A stretch of 64,000 bases of DNA from an uncultured Acetatifactor sp. (GTDB lineage Bacteria; Bacillota; Clostridia; Lachnospirales; Lachnospiraceae), in assembly GCA_910585665.1 (NCBI GenBank), contig CAJUFI010000009.1:20726-84725 (forward strand), written 5' to 3'. Numbering within the stretch: position 1 is the stretch's first letter; the number at the start of each line of letters is the position of its first letter. The position numbers and the translations under genes were made by a program. This document shows, piece by piece, positions 24,029 through 33,115 of this stretch. Below the pieces are notes generated by a model. The model ran no database searches. It was given only the letters and a program-made list of their open reading frames with translations, and was not told where the DNA came from.

Positions 24029-25111
24029 TTGAAAGAACAGGATTTTACCGGCCTGCCGTTTATGCCAGATTTAAGGGCGATTGCTGAACAGAATGATGCT
24101 GCTTTGGAGCGGGTGTTCAAAGGACGGATAAAAGGCCGTTTTCTGGTAGATATAAAGGAGCAGGTCATGAAAGGCCTGGGGTTGGAAAGCCTTTTGAAAT
24201 ACTATGATTTCCGCTGGTCGGATGAGAGGATGATTACGGGAATAGGGGAGGCTGCGGAGTATGATATCTGCAGGATGATAGTGGGGGTACATAGGGCGCA
24301 CTCGATTTTTCTTTCGGATGATGAAATACGGAAAAATGAAAGGAGCAGGAGATATAGGCAGCAGCTTGTTTCAGAAACGATAGAGAAGATCAGGCTCCGC
24401 TTCTATGGAAGCGTATATTTCAGGAAATGCATGCTGTTTCCTGGAGAGGAATTTCTATATTATCCATTGCCTTATGAACTTTTTATAATGTCATCTAAAA
24501 TGAGTGAAATGTTGATGGACGGGCATGTCATTCCCTGCCTACAGTTATATTATGGTGTGGTCTATAACGGGCTTTCGGCATTGTCCTTATTGGAGGGGAA
24601 TCTGTTAGGGACGGCATATCCCTTATGCCGGGGAGCAATTGAAATGTATGTTAAGCTCCTGATATTGGATACCCGGACGGAATTACAACGCTGGTATGAA
24701 AAGTTCAGGATGTTTGAGGTTAAATATTCCTGCAGTCATGCATACCCGGAGGAGTTTAATGCACTGTTTAAAAAACGCGAACGCCAAGATTTAAAAGCCA
24801 GGGCAGACTATCTTCATTTTGGCTGGGTAGATTTTATTGACGGATATCATAAGGCAGTGAAAAGATTCCCATATTCTATTTACGGCATAATCGCTTTTCT
24901 TAAAGATGAAAACGAGGATAGGATTTTAGAGTTAGAGTGGATTGGGGATTTTTATAAGTCATGCCATGCGTATACTCATGGCAGTATACAAACAGCAAAG
25001 TATCCGGTATTGCATTATTTTGAAATTTCGATAATGCTTTATTTTATTATTCGAGAAACATATTTATTATTGTGTAATGAAAAGAAAGTAGAGAGCATGA
25101 TTGAGGGATAA
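24029..25111 (+). CDS. Uncharacterised helical protein, cargo of island 2
   Basis: A 360-residue protein with a TTG start after GGAAGAAGG. I do not recognise the family with certainty. It is largely alpha-helical; the segment LEGNLLGTAYPLCRGAIEMYVKL followed later by DFYKSCHAYTHGS resembles the arrangement in DUF5677-like or HEPN-like proteins, where a conserved helix bears a charged residue and a late His. A canonical HEPN RxxxxH is not visible. It lies in an AT-richer island inserted into the tail operon, in front of a putative nuclease gene, so a phage-defence or lysogenic conversion role is likely but unproven. Confidence 0.6.
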   Translation: MKEQDFTGLPFMPDLRAIAEQNDAALERVFKGRIKGRFLVDIKEQVMKGLGLESLLKYYDFRWSDERMITGIGEAAEYDICRMIVGVHRAHSIFLSDDEIRKNERSRRYRQQLVSETIEKIRLRFYGSVYFRKCMLFPGEEFLYYPLPYELFIMSSKMSEMLMDGHVIPCLQLYYGVVYNGLSALSLLEGNLLGTAYPLCRGAIEMYVKLLILDTRTELQRWYEKFRMFEVKYSCSHAYPEEFNALFKKRERQDLKARADYLHFGWVDFIDGYHKAVKRFPYSIYGIIAFLKDENEDRILELEWIGDFYKSCHAYTHGSIQTAKYPVLHYFEISIMLYFIIRETYLLLCNEKKVESMIEG

Positions 25112-25286
25112 GATATTATTTCGATGATAGATAGGGATTTTAATATCTTACATAAGCAATATGAAATTCGTTCTACTGAGAAATTTGATAGATATTATAA
25201 CTTAGGTTCGTCATGAGAGAGAAGTAAGATGTATTAAATTATGCTGATACAAGAAAGAAATAGGAAAAGATTAAAAAAGGATTACT

Positions 25287-26369
25287 ATGCGTATGAATGT
25301 ACAGGCGATTATATGTAATATTAGTTTTCCAAAGACAACCCGAGAACTGGAATGGTTCATAAAAGAAAATGGCTGTTTTAATGTAGAGGATATTTTGTAT
25401 GATGAAACAGTTGAATGGACAGTACCACAGTGGGCATTGCCTGGTGATATTGTATTCTTTTTCCATGCAAAAACAGCGATACAGATTATTCGCAAATTGG
25501 AAATAGAGATAGATAGGAATAGGGAATTATATGATTACGAGATATTAACAGACGGATTGAAGCGAGCAAGGAAATTATATGATTTATATGGGGGTAAAAT
25601 TTTTGCGGTTGGCCGTATTTTAGGTGCGCCATTTTATGATAAAGAATTTAATCAGTCTGAATTACATTGGAGAGAAAGGGTATATGCTGAAATTGGAGAT
25701 ATTCATATATTTGAAAATCCAGTAAATATAAACATGTTCTCTGGTTTTATTATGATTTCTCGTCAAAGTTCCATTACAGCTGTTTTTGGGGAGAATTTTG
25801 AGCTGTTGAAAAAATTGCTATCCGAAATGAATAAAATACCTGATTATCTTATTGAGAGCAGGGCTAATCCTATTCCTTTAAATACTATAAATGATGAAAA
25901 TTGGTTAGAGTTGGCACAGCAGTATCGATGTTCTTTTTTTCTGGAAATTCAGTTCAGAAAGTTTTATGTAGATTATTTGCTAAAAGGGATTTCAGATATA
26001 AAAAAGTTATTTTCAGAATGTGCATGTTTTAGAAAAGGAAAATTGGTGGGATATGCGGATAACTGTATTTGCTTTAATGGGCAACTTTGTTTTGTAGAAG
26101 TAAAGTTGAACTTTGACACGGAGCGTAATTTTATAGAACAGCTTTTGAGGTATTGTAATGTGGAAGGCGTTATGTTGGAAAAGGGAAGAAAATGTTGTGA
26201 AAATATTGAGCAGAAATTTGTGATTGTTATAGATACGAGGAGGATTGGGATATTTAATTCTGATTCAAAGAATATAACATTTATAGCTAATTTGGATTCA
26301 TTGAGAACCGAAAAGGACTTGTCAGCTTTAAGATATGCAATACTTGATTTCATGAAAAGGCCGACATAA
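25287..26369 (+). CDS. Putative PD-(D/E)xK nuclease-like protein, cargo of island 2
   Basis: A 360-residue AT-rich gene with AAAAAGGA before the ATG. The N-terminal 70 residues resemble a small beta domain (VQAIICNISFPKTT ... WALPGDIVFFFHAK). Between 258 and 273, YADNCICF is followed by FVEVKLNF, giving D258, E271 and K273 in the spacing of a PD-(D/E)xK nuclease core, with a helix (NFIEQLLRYCNVEG) carrying the usual following Gln. It is preceded by 175 bases without a gene and followed by a terminator. It could be a stand-alone defence nuclease with the upstream protein as partner; neither is proven. Confidence 0.55.
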   Translation: MRMNVQAIICNISFPKTTRELEWFIKENGCFNVEDILYDETVEWTVPQWALPGDIVFFFHAKTAIQIIRKLEIEIDRNRELYDYEILTDGLKRARKLYDLYGGKIFAVGRILGAPFYDKEFNQSELHWRERVYAEIGDIHIFENPVNINMFSGFIMISRQSSITAVFGENFELLKKLLSEMNKIPDYLIESRANPIPLNTINDENWLELAQQYRCSFFLEIQFRKFYVDYLLKGISDIKKLFSECACFRKGKLVGYADNCICFNGQLCFVEVKLNFDTERNFIEQLLRYCNVEGVMLEKGRKCCENIEQKFVIVIDTRRIGIFNSDSKNITFIANLDSLRTEKDLSALRYAILDFMKRPT

Positions 26370-26395
26370 AAAATATTCAAATCATGTTTATATAA

Positions 26396-26425
26396 AGCAT
26401 CAGTCAAAACAGCTGGTGCTTTTTC
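26396..26425 (+). terminator. Terminator at the right end of island 2
   Basis: AGCATCAG (26396-26403) pairs with CTGGTGCT (26413-26420) and is followed by TTTTCT. Stem sequence and position resemble the island 1 terminator. Confidence 0.7.
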
Positions 26426-26448
26426 TATGGAATGGGGGGTGTTTTCCT

Positions 26449-28377
26449 ATGTACCCGGTGAGCAAAGCATTCCTGCAGGCGGTGCAGGAGAATACCCGGC
26501 ATTATTACTGGACGGGGCGGATCACTACGGCGGTCGGGGCTGTCTATGATTTTTCTCAGGACGATATCGTAAAGGGTAGCGGCTATATCTCTGGCCAGTG
26601 CTGTGGGAGTTCGGAGATCGAGCTGGGGACGGTGTATGCCGCGGAAATGGGGATCAGCCTTTATCTTCCGGTTGACCGGTATACGTTGGAGGATGCGCAG
26701 GTGAAACTATTCTATCACCTGCGGCTGGGGGACGGCTCCTACGAGGAAGTTCCCATGGGCATCTTCGAGGTGAGCGAGGCGAACCGGACGGCGCATTTCC
26801 TGGAATTGAAGGCTTATGACCATATGCTCCGGTTCGAGCGGGACTTTAATGGGTTTGAGTCGGTGGGGACGGCGTATGATTTCATGGGACTGTGTGCCAA
26901 AGCCTGCGGGGTGGAGCTGGCGCAGACGGCGGCGGAGATCGGGGCGATGCCGAACGGCTCGGAGGTGCTTTCTATCTATGCGGAGAATGATATCGAGACA
27001 TACCGGGATGTGCTGTATTTTGTGGCGCAGGTGCTTGGGGGATTCTTCTGTATCAACCGGGCGGGGAGACTGGAGCTGAGGAAATACGGGGATTCCCCAG
27101 TGGCAGAGGTTCTGCAGAAGCACCGGTTTTCCAGCAGCTTCTCGGATTTTGTTACCCGGTATACGGCGGTGAGCTCTACGAACCTGCGGACGCAGACGGC
27201 GGAATATTATGCGGCTGACCCGGATGACGGGCTTACCATGAATTTAGGCATCAACCCGCTGCTGCAGTTCGGGCTGGATGAGACGCGGGAGGCGTTATGC
27301 CGGAATATCTTAGAAAGCCTTTCGGCGGTGAATTATGTGCCGTTTGATTCGGAGACCATAGGGAACCCGGCTCTTGATTTGGGGGACGTGCTTACGTTTT
27401 CCGGCGGCCAGGCGGACGGGGAGCGGCTTACCTGCATTACGTCTTTCCATTGTAAGATTGGCGGGAAGATGAAGCTGAAATGCGTGGGGAAGAACCCGAG
27501 GCTGGCGCAGGCGAAGTCCAAGAATGATAAGAATATCTCCGGCCTGCTGAACCAGATCGAGGCGGGGAAGCTGGGGATACATACCTTTACCAACGCTTCC
27601 ACCTACAGCATTGCGGATACGGACGTGAAGATCATCAGCATTGAGTTTGCGTCAAAAGAGGAGAACCATGTGCAGTTTTTCGGGCAGGTGGTGGTGGACG
27701 TGGCGGCGGAGCCGGTGGGGCGGTCGGCCAGTGCGGCGGGGACGATCATTGTGCCGATACCTGTAGAGTTGGCTGGCGGGAATGCCGGAGCCGGGGAAAA
27801 TGCTGGCGGGGCGGGGAATGAACCGGATGCCGGGGCAGACGGTCTTTCGGAGGGTGGTTCGGATTCTGGGGACGGTTCCGGCGGCACGGTGGAGGTATCA
27901 GTAGACGTGGAGCTGCCAGTATCATGGATGGAGGACGGGAAGGCCGTGGGCTTCGTTACCTATGAGCTGAATGATTCGGAAATCCTCCTGCACCATCCGG
28001 TGGAGACATGGCATAGCGGGAAGCATATCCTTTCTCTGTATTATCCCATTGAGAAGCTGGTGCCGAACATTACGAATACGTTCAATGTGTACCTGCGCAT
28101 GGAGGGCGGGGAGGGTACGGTGGAGATCGGCGGCTGTATCGCCTCGATCAGCGGGCAGGCCATGGCGGCTGCGGCGGCATGGGACGGGAAGATCGAGATA
28201 GGGGAATATGTATCAAGGTTCCCGATGGCTGGCGGTCTGCAGGTGCGGGGCTTTACCGAGAACATAAAGACGGAGACCATGGAGCTTGTGATTCGGGAGT
28301 ATGCAGACCATATGGCGGGCAGGACAGCCCTCGGCGGGTTCTGCCGCCCGGTGGAGATAGGAGGAGATCAGGAATGA
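26449..28377 (+). CDS. Phage tail protein, Tal/baseplate hub-like
   Basis: A 642-residue protein, ATG after GGGGGG. Residues 1-400 form a beta-rich hub-like region (VQENTRHYYWTGRI, LKAYDHMLRFERDFNG, NPALDLGDVLTFSGG) like the tail-associated proteins that cap the tail tube. Around 455-490 is a Gly/Ala/Asp/Ser-rich linker, followed by a second beta domain (SWMEDGKAVGFVTYELND, EKLVPNITNTFNVYLRM) likely used in contact with the cell surface or baseplate partners. It overlaps the next gene by four bases. Island 2 separates it from the gene after the tape measure. Confidence 0.75.
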   Translation: MYPVSKAFLQAVQENTRHYYWTGRITTAVGAVYDFSQDDIVKGSGYISGQCCGSSEIELGTVYAAEMGISLYLPVDRYTLEDAQVKLFYHLRLGDGSYEEVPMGIFEVSEANRTAHFLELKAYDHMLRFERDFNGFESVGTAYDFMGLCAKACGVELAQTAAEIGAMPNGSEVLSIYAENDIETYRDVLYFVAQVLGGFFCINRAGRLELRKYGDSPVAEVLQKHRFSSSFSDFVTRYTAVSSTNLRTQTAEYYAADPDDGLTMNLGINPLLQFGLDETREALCRNILESLSAVNYVPFDSETIGNPALDLGDVLTFSGGQADGERLTCITSFHCKIGGKMKLKCVGKNPRLAQAKSKNDKNISGLLNQIEAGKLGIHTFTNASTYSIADTDVKIISIEFASKEENHVQFFGQVVVDVAAEPVGRSASAAGTIIVPIPVELAGGNAGAGENAGGAGNEPDAGADGLSEGGSDSGDGSGGTVEVSVDVELPVSWMEDGKAVGFVTYELNDSEILLHHPVETWHSGKHILSLYYPIEKLVPNITNTFNVYLRMEGGEGTVEIGGCIASISGQAMAAAAAWDGKIEIGEYVSRFPMAGGLQVRGFTENIKTETMELVIREYADHMAGRTALGGFCRPVEIGGDQE

Positions 28378-29765
28378 GGTTGAAGGGGACAATGGTGATA
28401 GAGCTTACGGATGCGGAAACGGGGGCGGTGGAGACCATTACCGAGGAAAATATGGTCACCAATGCGGTGAACAATATCCTCGGTAGCAACCCCATGGGGG
28501 TGTTCTATTCGGAGGAGGAGCTGGCGGACGTGCTGGCGTGGAATAAGAGCCTGCTCCCAATCTGCCCAAACATGGTGGGCGGCATTCTTCTCTTTTCCAA
28601 AACGCTGGAAGAAGATGCGGATATCATGTATGCCGGTTCGGATAACCTGCCGGTGGCCTATGCCTCCAACAATGTCAATTCCTCGGCCAATACGGCGCGG
28701 GGGAGCATGAACCAGACGGAGAGCAAGGCTTTGGAGAACGGGTACAGATTTGTCTGGGAATTTACGCCGAGCCAGGGGAACGGGACGATTGCGGCTGTGG
28801 CTCTGACCAGTGCCCAAGGCGGGCAGAACGGGTTCGGGAGCCTTGTGGGGGATGCCAGCACATTCCTGCAGATAAAAAAGCTGGATATCCGCGATCTGTC
28901 CACGTCGCAGCAGGCGGTATTGTTTGAGGCGGTGGAGATGGATTTTGAAGGGAACCTTTTGTATTCCATTACATTTGAGGATTCCAGCGTGCGGATACGG
29001 AAGGTGCGCATCCCGGTCTTTTCCATTGGGCTGAATGAGAAGCTGGACGACAGCACCTATACGGTACTGGAAGACAATGCGGTTCCTACGGAGACATTTC
29101 TGTTCCTTGGAAGCTATACGAAATACGGGGAGTTCATGGACGGGCGGGACGGGTACTGGTACGGGTTTTCCAATGAGGGAAATTCCTCCGGGAATGCCAG
29201 GCTTTTATGGGTGAGGATATCCAAGGCGGATCATTCCATGACCGAGGGGGACTGGACGCTGCCGAACGCGAAGCTGATGTCGGTGGGCGAGAGGGATATG
29301 TCCGGGAGCTATCCGGAGCGGAAATGCCGGTGCTGTATGCGGGGCGGGTATCTGCATGTGCCTGCCTACGATAAGAAGGGGATTTATAAGATCAATATGG
29401 CGAACATGGCGGATGTGACGCTGATCCCGTTTGGGTTTACATCAAAATGGAAGCCCTTATGCGATACGGGAACCTGCGAGCTGTATCTGACGCTGGTGGG
29501 AGACCTGATCGTGGGCGGGGATTTCCAGATCACCGTAAATGATGGGGTGGTGCATACGCAGGGGAGCGCGAGGCTTACCAGCGCGGCCACGCCGCTGTTC
29601 CAGTACGGGCAGTTCCTTGTGGGATGGGGCGGCAGCTATGGGAGCGAGTACCGGAGCATGTACCTGCTCACGCCGTACCTGGCTTCTGTCAACAATCTTT
29701 CGTCAGCGGTGGTAAAGACCGTGGATAAGACCATGAAGATTACCTATACGCTGACGGAAGAATGA
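28374..29765 (+). CDS. Putative receptor-binding / upper baseplate protein
   Basis: A 463-residue protein starting on the stop of the preceding gene after GGAGGAGAT. The N terminus is a short beta domain (GTMVIELTDAETGAVETI) that would dock to the baseplate; the rest is low in motifs, rich in Gly, Ser, Tyr and Trp and contains CRCCMRGGYLHVPAY. As the last structural gene before lysis, it is the probable host-recognition protein. Assignment is by position and composition, not by a recognised domain. Confidence 0.6.
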   Translation: MRLKGTMVIELTDAETGAVETITEENMVTNAVNNILGSNPMGVFYSEEELADVLAWNKSLLPICPNMVGGILLFSKTLEEDADIMYAGSDNLPVAYASNNVNSSANTARGSMNQTESKALENGYRFVWEFTPSQGNGTIAAVALTSAQGGQNGFGSLVGDASTFLQIKKLDIRDLSTSQQAVLFEAVEMDFEGNLLYSITFEDSSVRIRKVRIPVFSIGLNEKLDDSTYTVLEDNAVPTETFLFLGSYTKYGEFMDGRDGYWYGFSNEGNSSGNARLLWVRISKADHSMTEGDWTLPNAKLMSVGERDMSGSYPERKCRCCMRGGYLHVPAYDKKGIYKINMANMADVTLIPFGFTSKWKPLCDTGTCELYLTLVGDLIVGGDFQITVNDGVVHTQGSARLTSAATPLFQYGQFLVGWGGSYGSEYRSMYLLTPYLASVNNLSSAVVKTVDKTMKITYTLTEE

Positions 29766-29817
29766 GATATCATTTGTCGGTGTGGGTTATGCCGGGAAAT
29801 CCGGCGGTTGCGGTTCC

Positions 29818-30195
29818 TTAGATGCTGGAGGGCTGGATTTCAGAGGTGGCGGGATAGTCGGCTTTCCGTTCGGCTACCATGGAGAGGGCGGCGGTTTCGG
29901 CCTCTATCATTGTTTTGGCTTTTGTCAGCTCTACGATTTTGTTTTCCAGCTTCTTTGTTGCCTGCGTCTGTTCCAGAGATTTCTGTTCCATGGCGGTCAG
30001 GGGGCGGATATGGATGCCCTGCTCGTCATATTCAACCTTGATATGGTCACCGATGTGGTATCCGAGGGCTTCGAGCCATTTGCCCTCAATGGATATCTTG
30101 GGCGTCCAGATGTAGCGCATGGCCCCGGCATAGATGGAATGGAAGTCCCGGCGGGTGCGGGAGGAATACAGGACTTTGATTATTTTTGATTTCAT
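29818..30195 (-). CDS. SymE-like toxin family protein
   Basis: A 125-residue protein on the opposite strand to all phage structural genes. Residues 1-65 match the SymE pattern: LYSSRTRRDF, then IWTPKISIEGKWLEALGYHIGDHI and GIHIRPL, an AbrB-derived fold. The remainder is a coiled-coil tail (KKLENKIVELTKAKTMIEAE). SymE of E. coli is an SOS-induced, RNA-controlled toxin whose mRNA is repressed by antisense SymR. The gene lies between tail and lysis genes with AAGGAGG before its ATG; it is a lysogeny-expressed moron candidate. A SymR-like antisense RNA cannot be confirmed by eye. Confidence 0.75.
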   Translation of the reverse strand: MKSKIIKVLYSSRTRRDFHSIYAGAMRYIWTPKISIEGKWLEALGYHIGDHIKVEYDEQGIHIRPLTAMEQKSLEQTQATKKLENKIVELTKAKTMIEAETAALSMVAERKADYPATSEIQPSSI

Positions 30196-30397
30196 ATGGC
30201 GTTTGCCTCCTTCTTTTTTAGTGCTGTCAGCTTAGCGGAGACGGGGCGTTCCATCAAGCCTTTACGCTCTGGAAAAGCAGACAAAGAAGGGGGCGTTTTG
30301 TTGGCAGAAGTAACAAGAAATCAATTTGGGAATTGGCGGTTTTCCATAATGGGAGCCGCTTTTTTCATACAAAAAAATGAAAGAGAGGTACTTAGGT

Positions 30398-30811
30398 ATG
30401 AAGGATGTATGGAATGTGGTTCAGGTGGTGTTTGCGGCCGTGGGCGGCGGGATCGGCTGGTTCTTCGGGGAGCTGGACGGCTTTTTCTATGCCCTGCTGG
30501 CTTTTGTGGTGATCGACTACCTGACGGGGGTGATGTGCGCCATTGCGGATAGGAGCTTATCCAGCGAGGTGGGGTTTCGGGGGATCTTCCGCAAGGTGCT
30601 GATCTTCGTCATGGTGGGCGCGGGGCATATCCTGGATGCGCAGGTGATCGGTTCGGGGGATGCGCTGCGGACGGCGGTGATTTTCTTTTACATTTCTAAT
30701 GAGGGCGTGAGCCTGCTGGAAAATGCCGCCCATATCGGTCTGCCGGTTCCGGAGAAGCTGAAAGAGGTTTTGGCGCAGCTTCATGACCGGGAAAAGGGGG
30801 ACGGTGAATGA
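30398..30811 (+). CDS. Phage holin family protein
   Basis: A 137-residue protein with at least three hydrophobic segments (GGGIGWFFGELDGFFYALLA, VVIDYLTGVMCAI, ILIFVMVGAGHIL-type stretch) and the family block DYLTGVMCAIADRSLSSEVGFRG characteristic of the TcdE/phi-Cp39-type holin family. It makes membrane holes to release the lysin. The 200 bases upstream hold only the divergent SymE start. Its stop overlaps the lysin ATG by four bases. Confidence 0.88.
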   Translation: MKDVWNVVQVVFAAVGGGIGWFFGELDGFFYALLAFVVIDYLTGVMCAIADRSLSSEVGFRGIFRKVLIFVMVGAGHILDAQVIGSGDALRTAVIFFYISNEGVSLLENAAHIGLPVPEKLKEVLAQLHDREKGDGE

Positions 30812-32388
30812 GAATCAAGGTAAGAATGACCCGTGCCGGGAATATTGCCCGGCACGGCGCGGGAATTGCGGAACTGGATCTGGAGGAATACCTCTGCGGC
30901 GTGGTGCCTGCGGAGATTGGAGAGGGTTCCCATGGGGAGGCGCTCCGTGCGCAGGCAGTGGCTGCCCGTACCTTTGCGGTGCGGCGGGTACTGGCTGGGA
31001 TTGCGGTGGATGATACCACCCGCTTCCAGGCATACCGGGCGGAGCTTCTGGATTGCAGCCCAAGGAGCCGGGAGGCGGTGGCGGATACTGCTGGTATGGT
31101 GCTTGTGTATGGCGGGGAGGTCATTGACTGCTATTATTCTGCCTCCAACGGCGGCACCTGCAGACAGAGCGGCGAGGTTTGGAGCCGGGACTATCCCTAT
31201 TATGTGCATAAGGCCGATCCGTGGGACGTGGCTGCCCGCATGGAAAGGCCGAAGGCGGCCAGCCATGGTGTGGGAATGTCGCAGGTGGGCTGTCTGTGGG
31301 CGGCGGAGCAAGGGGTTCCTTATCATGAGATACTGGCGTTTTATTATGGCGGCGCAGTCCTTGTACGGGAGTACGGCAGGGGCGGCGTTGTTTCTTTTGG
31401 AGAAAATATGGAAGGAGTGGGCGGCTTGCATTTACATGAGCTGATTTTTACGGAGAATGCCTGCTATCAGGCCGGGCGGCGGATTGTGCCGGAGGGAATC
31501 ATGGTGCATTCCACCGGGGCGGATAACCCGTGGCTGAAACGGTACGTCGGCCCGGATGATGGGCTTCTGGGTGAGAATAGGTACAATAACCACTGGAACC
31601 AGAAAATGCCGGATGGGCGGCAGGTATGCGTCCATGGGTTTATCGGGAAGCTGGCGGATGGGACGGTCGCTACCTATCAGACGCTGCCCTGGGACTGGCG
31701 GGGCTGGCACTGTGGTTCCGGGCCAAAGGGCAGCGGGAATGACCGCTATATCTCGTTTGAAATCTGCGAGGATGGCCTGACGGATTCTTCTTATTTTAAT
31801 GAGGTGTACCGGGCGGCGGTGGAGCTGTGTGTTTATCTCTGCGGGCTGTATGGGTTTACCGAGAAGGATATCCTCTGCCACAGTGAAGGCCATGAGCGGG
31901 GGATCGCCTCCAACCATGGGGACGTGATGCACTGGTTCCCAAGGCATGGGAAAAGCATGGACAGCTTCCGGGCGGCGGTGCGGGAGCGGCTGGCTGACGG
32001 TTCCGGCATATCTGGTGGAAATGGCGGCGGTTCTGATCTGCCTGGCGGAAATGGAGGCGGCTCTGCCGGTGCTTCCGGTTCAGGTGTGATGTACCGGGTA
32101 CGGAAATGCTGGGCGGATGCGGCCACCCAGAAAGGGGCTTTCCGGGTGCTAGATTATGCGAAGCGGTGCGCAGATGAAAATGCGGGGTATTCAGTTTTTG
32201 ACGATGATGGAAAGGTGGTCTATGCCGGGAAGGCTCTGGCAGTGTACACGGTGGGGGAGCATGATACGTTGTGGGGGATTGCCGCGAGGCTGCTTGGCAG
32301 CGGGAAGCGATACGCGGAGATCATGGAGGCAAATGGGCTGCGCTCGGACGTGATCCGGGCGGGGATGGTGCTCAGGATACCGGATTGA
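30808..32388 (+). CDS. Multidomain endolysin: SpoIID-like, Amidase_2, LysM
   Basis: A 526-residue protein. Residues 20-195 are a SpoIID/LytB domain (LDLEEYLCGVVPAEIGEG with the catalytic Glu near 36; EALRAQAVAARTFA; YSASNGGTCRQSGEVW; SHGVGMSQVG). Residues about 225-385 are an N-acetylmuramoyl-L-alanine amidase of Amidase_2 type (GIMVHSTGADNPW, YISFEICEDG, HSEGHERGIASNHGD). A Gly/Ser linker, a short SPOR-like repeat and a C-terminal LysM (VGEHDTLWGIAARL) follow. SpoIID cuts glycan strands with stripped peptides, amidases strip peptides, so the fusion combines two sequential cell-wall reactions. No signal peptide is visible, as expected for holin release. Confidence 0.88.
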   Translation: MRIKVRMTRAGNIARHGAGIAELDLEEYLCGVVPAEIGEGSHGEALRAQAVAARTFAVRRVLAGIAVDDTTRFQAYRAELLDCSPRSREAVADTAGMVLVYGGEVIDCYYSASNGGTCRQSGEVWSRDYPYYVHKADPWDVAARMERPKAASHGVGMSQVGCLWAAEQGVPYHEILAFYYGGAVLVREYGRGGVVSFGENMEGVGGLHLHELIFTENACYQAGRRIVPEGIMVHSTGADNPWLKRYVGPDDGLLGENRYNNHWNQKMPDGRQVCVHGFIGKLADGTVATYQTLPWDWRGWHCGSGPKGSGNDRYISFEICEDGLTDSSYFNEVYRAAVELCVYLCGLYGFTEKDILCHSEGHERGIASNHGDVMHWFPRHGKSMDSFRAAVRERLADGSGISGGNGGGSDLPGGNGGGSAGASGSGVMYRVRKCWADAATQKGAFRVLDYAKRCADENAGYSVFDDDGKVVYAGKALAVYTVGEHDTLWGIAARLLGSGKRYAEIMEANGLRSDVIRAGMVLRIPD

Positions 32389-32394
32389 CGGCGG

Positions 32395-32418
32395 GCGGCT
32401 CCTTCGGGGGTCGCTTTT
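32395..32418 (+). terminator. Terminator after the lysin
   Basis: GCGGCTCC and GGGGTCGC close on a TTCG tetraloop and are followed by four Ts, ending the late operon. Confidence 0.65.
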
Positions 32419-32481
32419 GCCATATCATGGGAGAAGGAACCCTATGGGTGGGATTTTTGATGGAAATGGGGGTGGCCTTAG

Positions 32482-32901
32482 GTGACGGATGCGGAAAAGG
32501 AAAAGATACGGTTCCTGCGCATGGAGGGGCTTGGCTATGGCGCGGTGGCGGAGCGGCTGGGGCTTTCGGAGAATACGGTGAAGAGCTACTGCAGGCGGAA
32601 CCATCTGACGGGGGTGGCGGCAAAGGAGCGGGCAAAAGTCTGCCGGGAATGCGGGGTGCCGCTGGCTTCGGTTCCGGGGCGGAAGGGGCGGAAATTCTGC
32701 TGCGAGGGCTGTCGGAGGGCATGGTGGCGGTCGCATCCGGAGCTGGTACACCGGGAGGCGTATTATGTGCTGGCCTGCAGGTATTGCGGACGGGAGTTTC
32801 GGAGCTATGGAAATAGGGGGAGGAAATATTGTTCCCATGAATGCTATATCAGGGCGCGGTTCGGGAAAGGGGGCGGTTTGGATGACGGCGGAGCAGTTTG
32901 A
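32482..32901 (+). CDS. HTH and zinc-finger regulatory protein (sigma-like)
   Basis: A 139-residue protein with a GTG start. Residues 1-45 are a sigma region 4-type HTH (GLGYGAVAERLGLSENTVKSYCRRN). Two zinc fingers follow: CRECG...FCCEGC and CRYCG...YCSHEC. Proteins of this type are common directly upstream of serine recombinase genes in Lachnospiraceae mobile elements and may control them. Overlaps the next small gene. Confidence 0.65.
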   Translation: MTDAEKEKIRFLRMEGLGYGAVAERLGLSENTVKSYCRRNHLTGVAAKERAKVCRECGVPLASVPGRKGRKFCCEGCRRAWWRSHPELVHREAYYVLACRYCGREFRSYGNRGRKYCSHECYIRARFGKGGGLDDGGAV

Positions 32902-33043
32902 AAGGGAGAAGAAATACCAGGCGGCGGTGGCGGTCGCCCGCTCCATGCTGAAAAAGGGCGTGATAGACGAGCAGGATTTTCTGCGGGTAGAGGAAAAAAT
33001 GCGGGAAAAATTCCGTCCGGTTTTGGGTGGATTTTTATTGTGA
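32882..33043 (+). CDS. SHOCT-domain small protein
   Basis: A 53-residue protein starting within the end of the previous gene after AAAGGGGGCGG. The helix-turn-helix hairpin MLKKGVIDEQDFLRVEEKM is a typical SHOCT motif, a short oligomerisation or binding segment. It is found before recombinase pairs in related elements. Function unknown. Confidence 0.65.
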   Translation: MTAEQFEREKKYQAAVAVARSMLKKGVIDEQDFLRVEEKMREKFRPVLGGFLL

Positions 33044-33115
33044 AAATGGGTGAAAAGGCTTCCTTTTTGGGGTAGCTTCCTATAACATCAGTGTCCAGGA
33101 AAGGAGGGCGTATTT

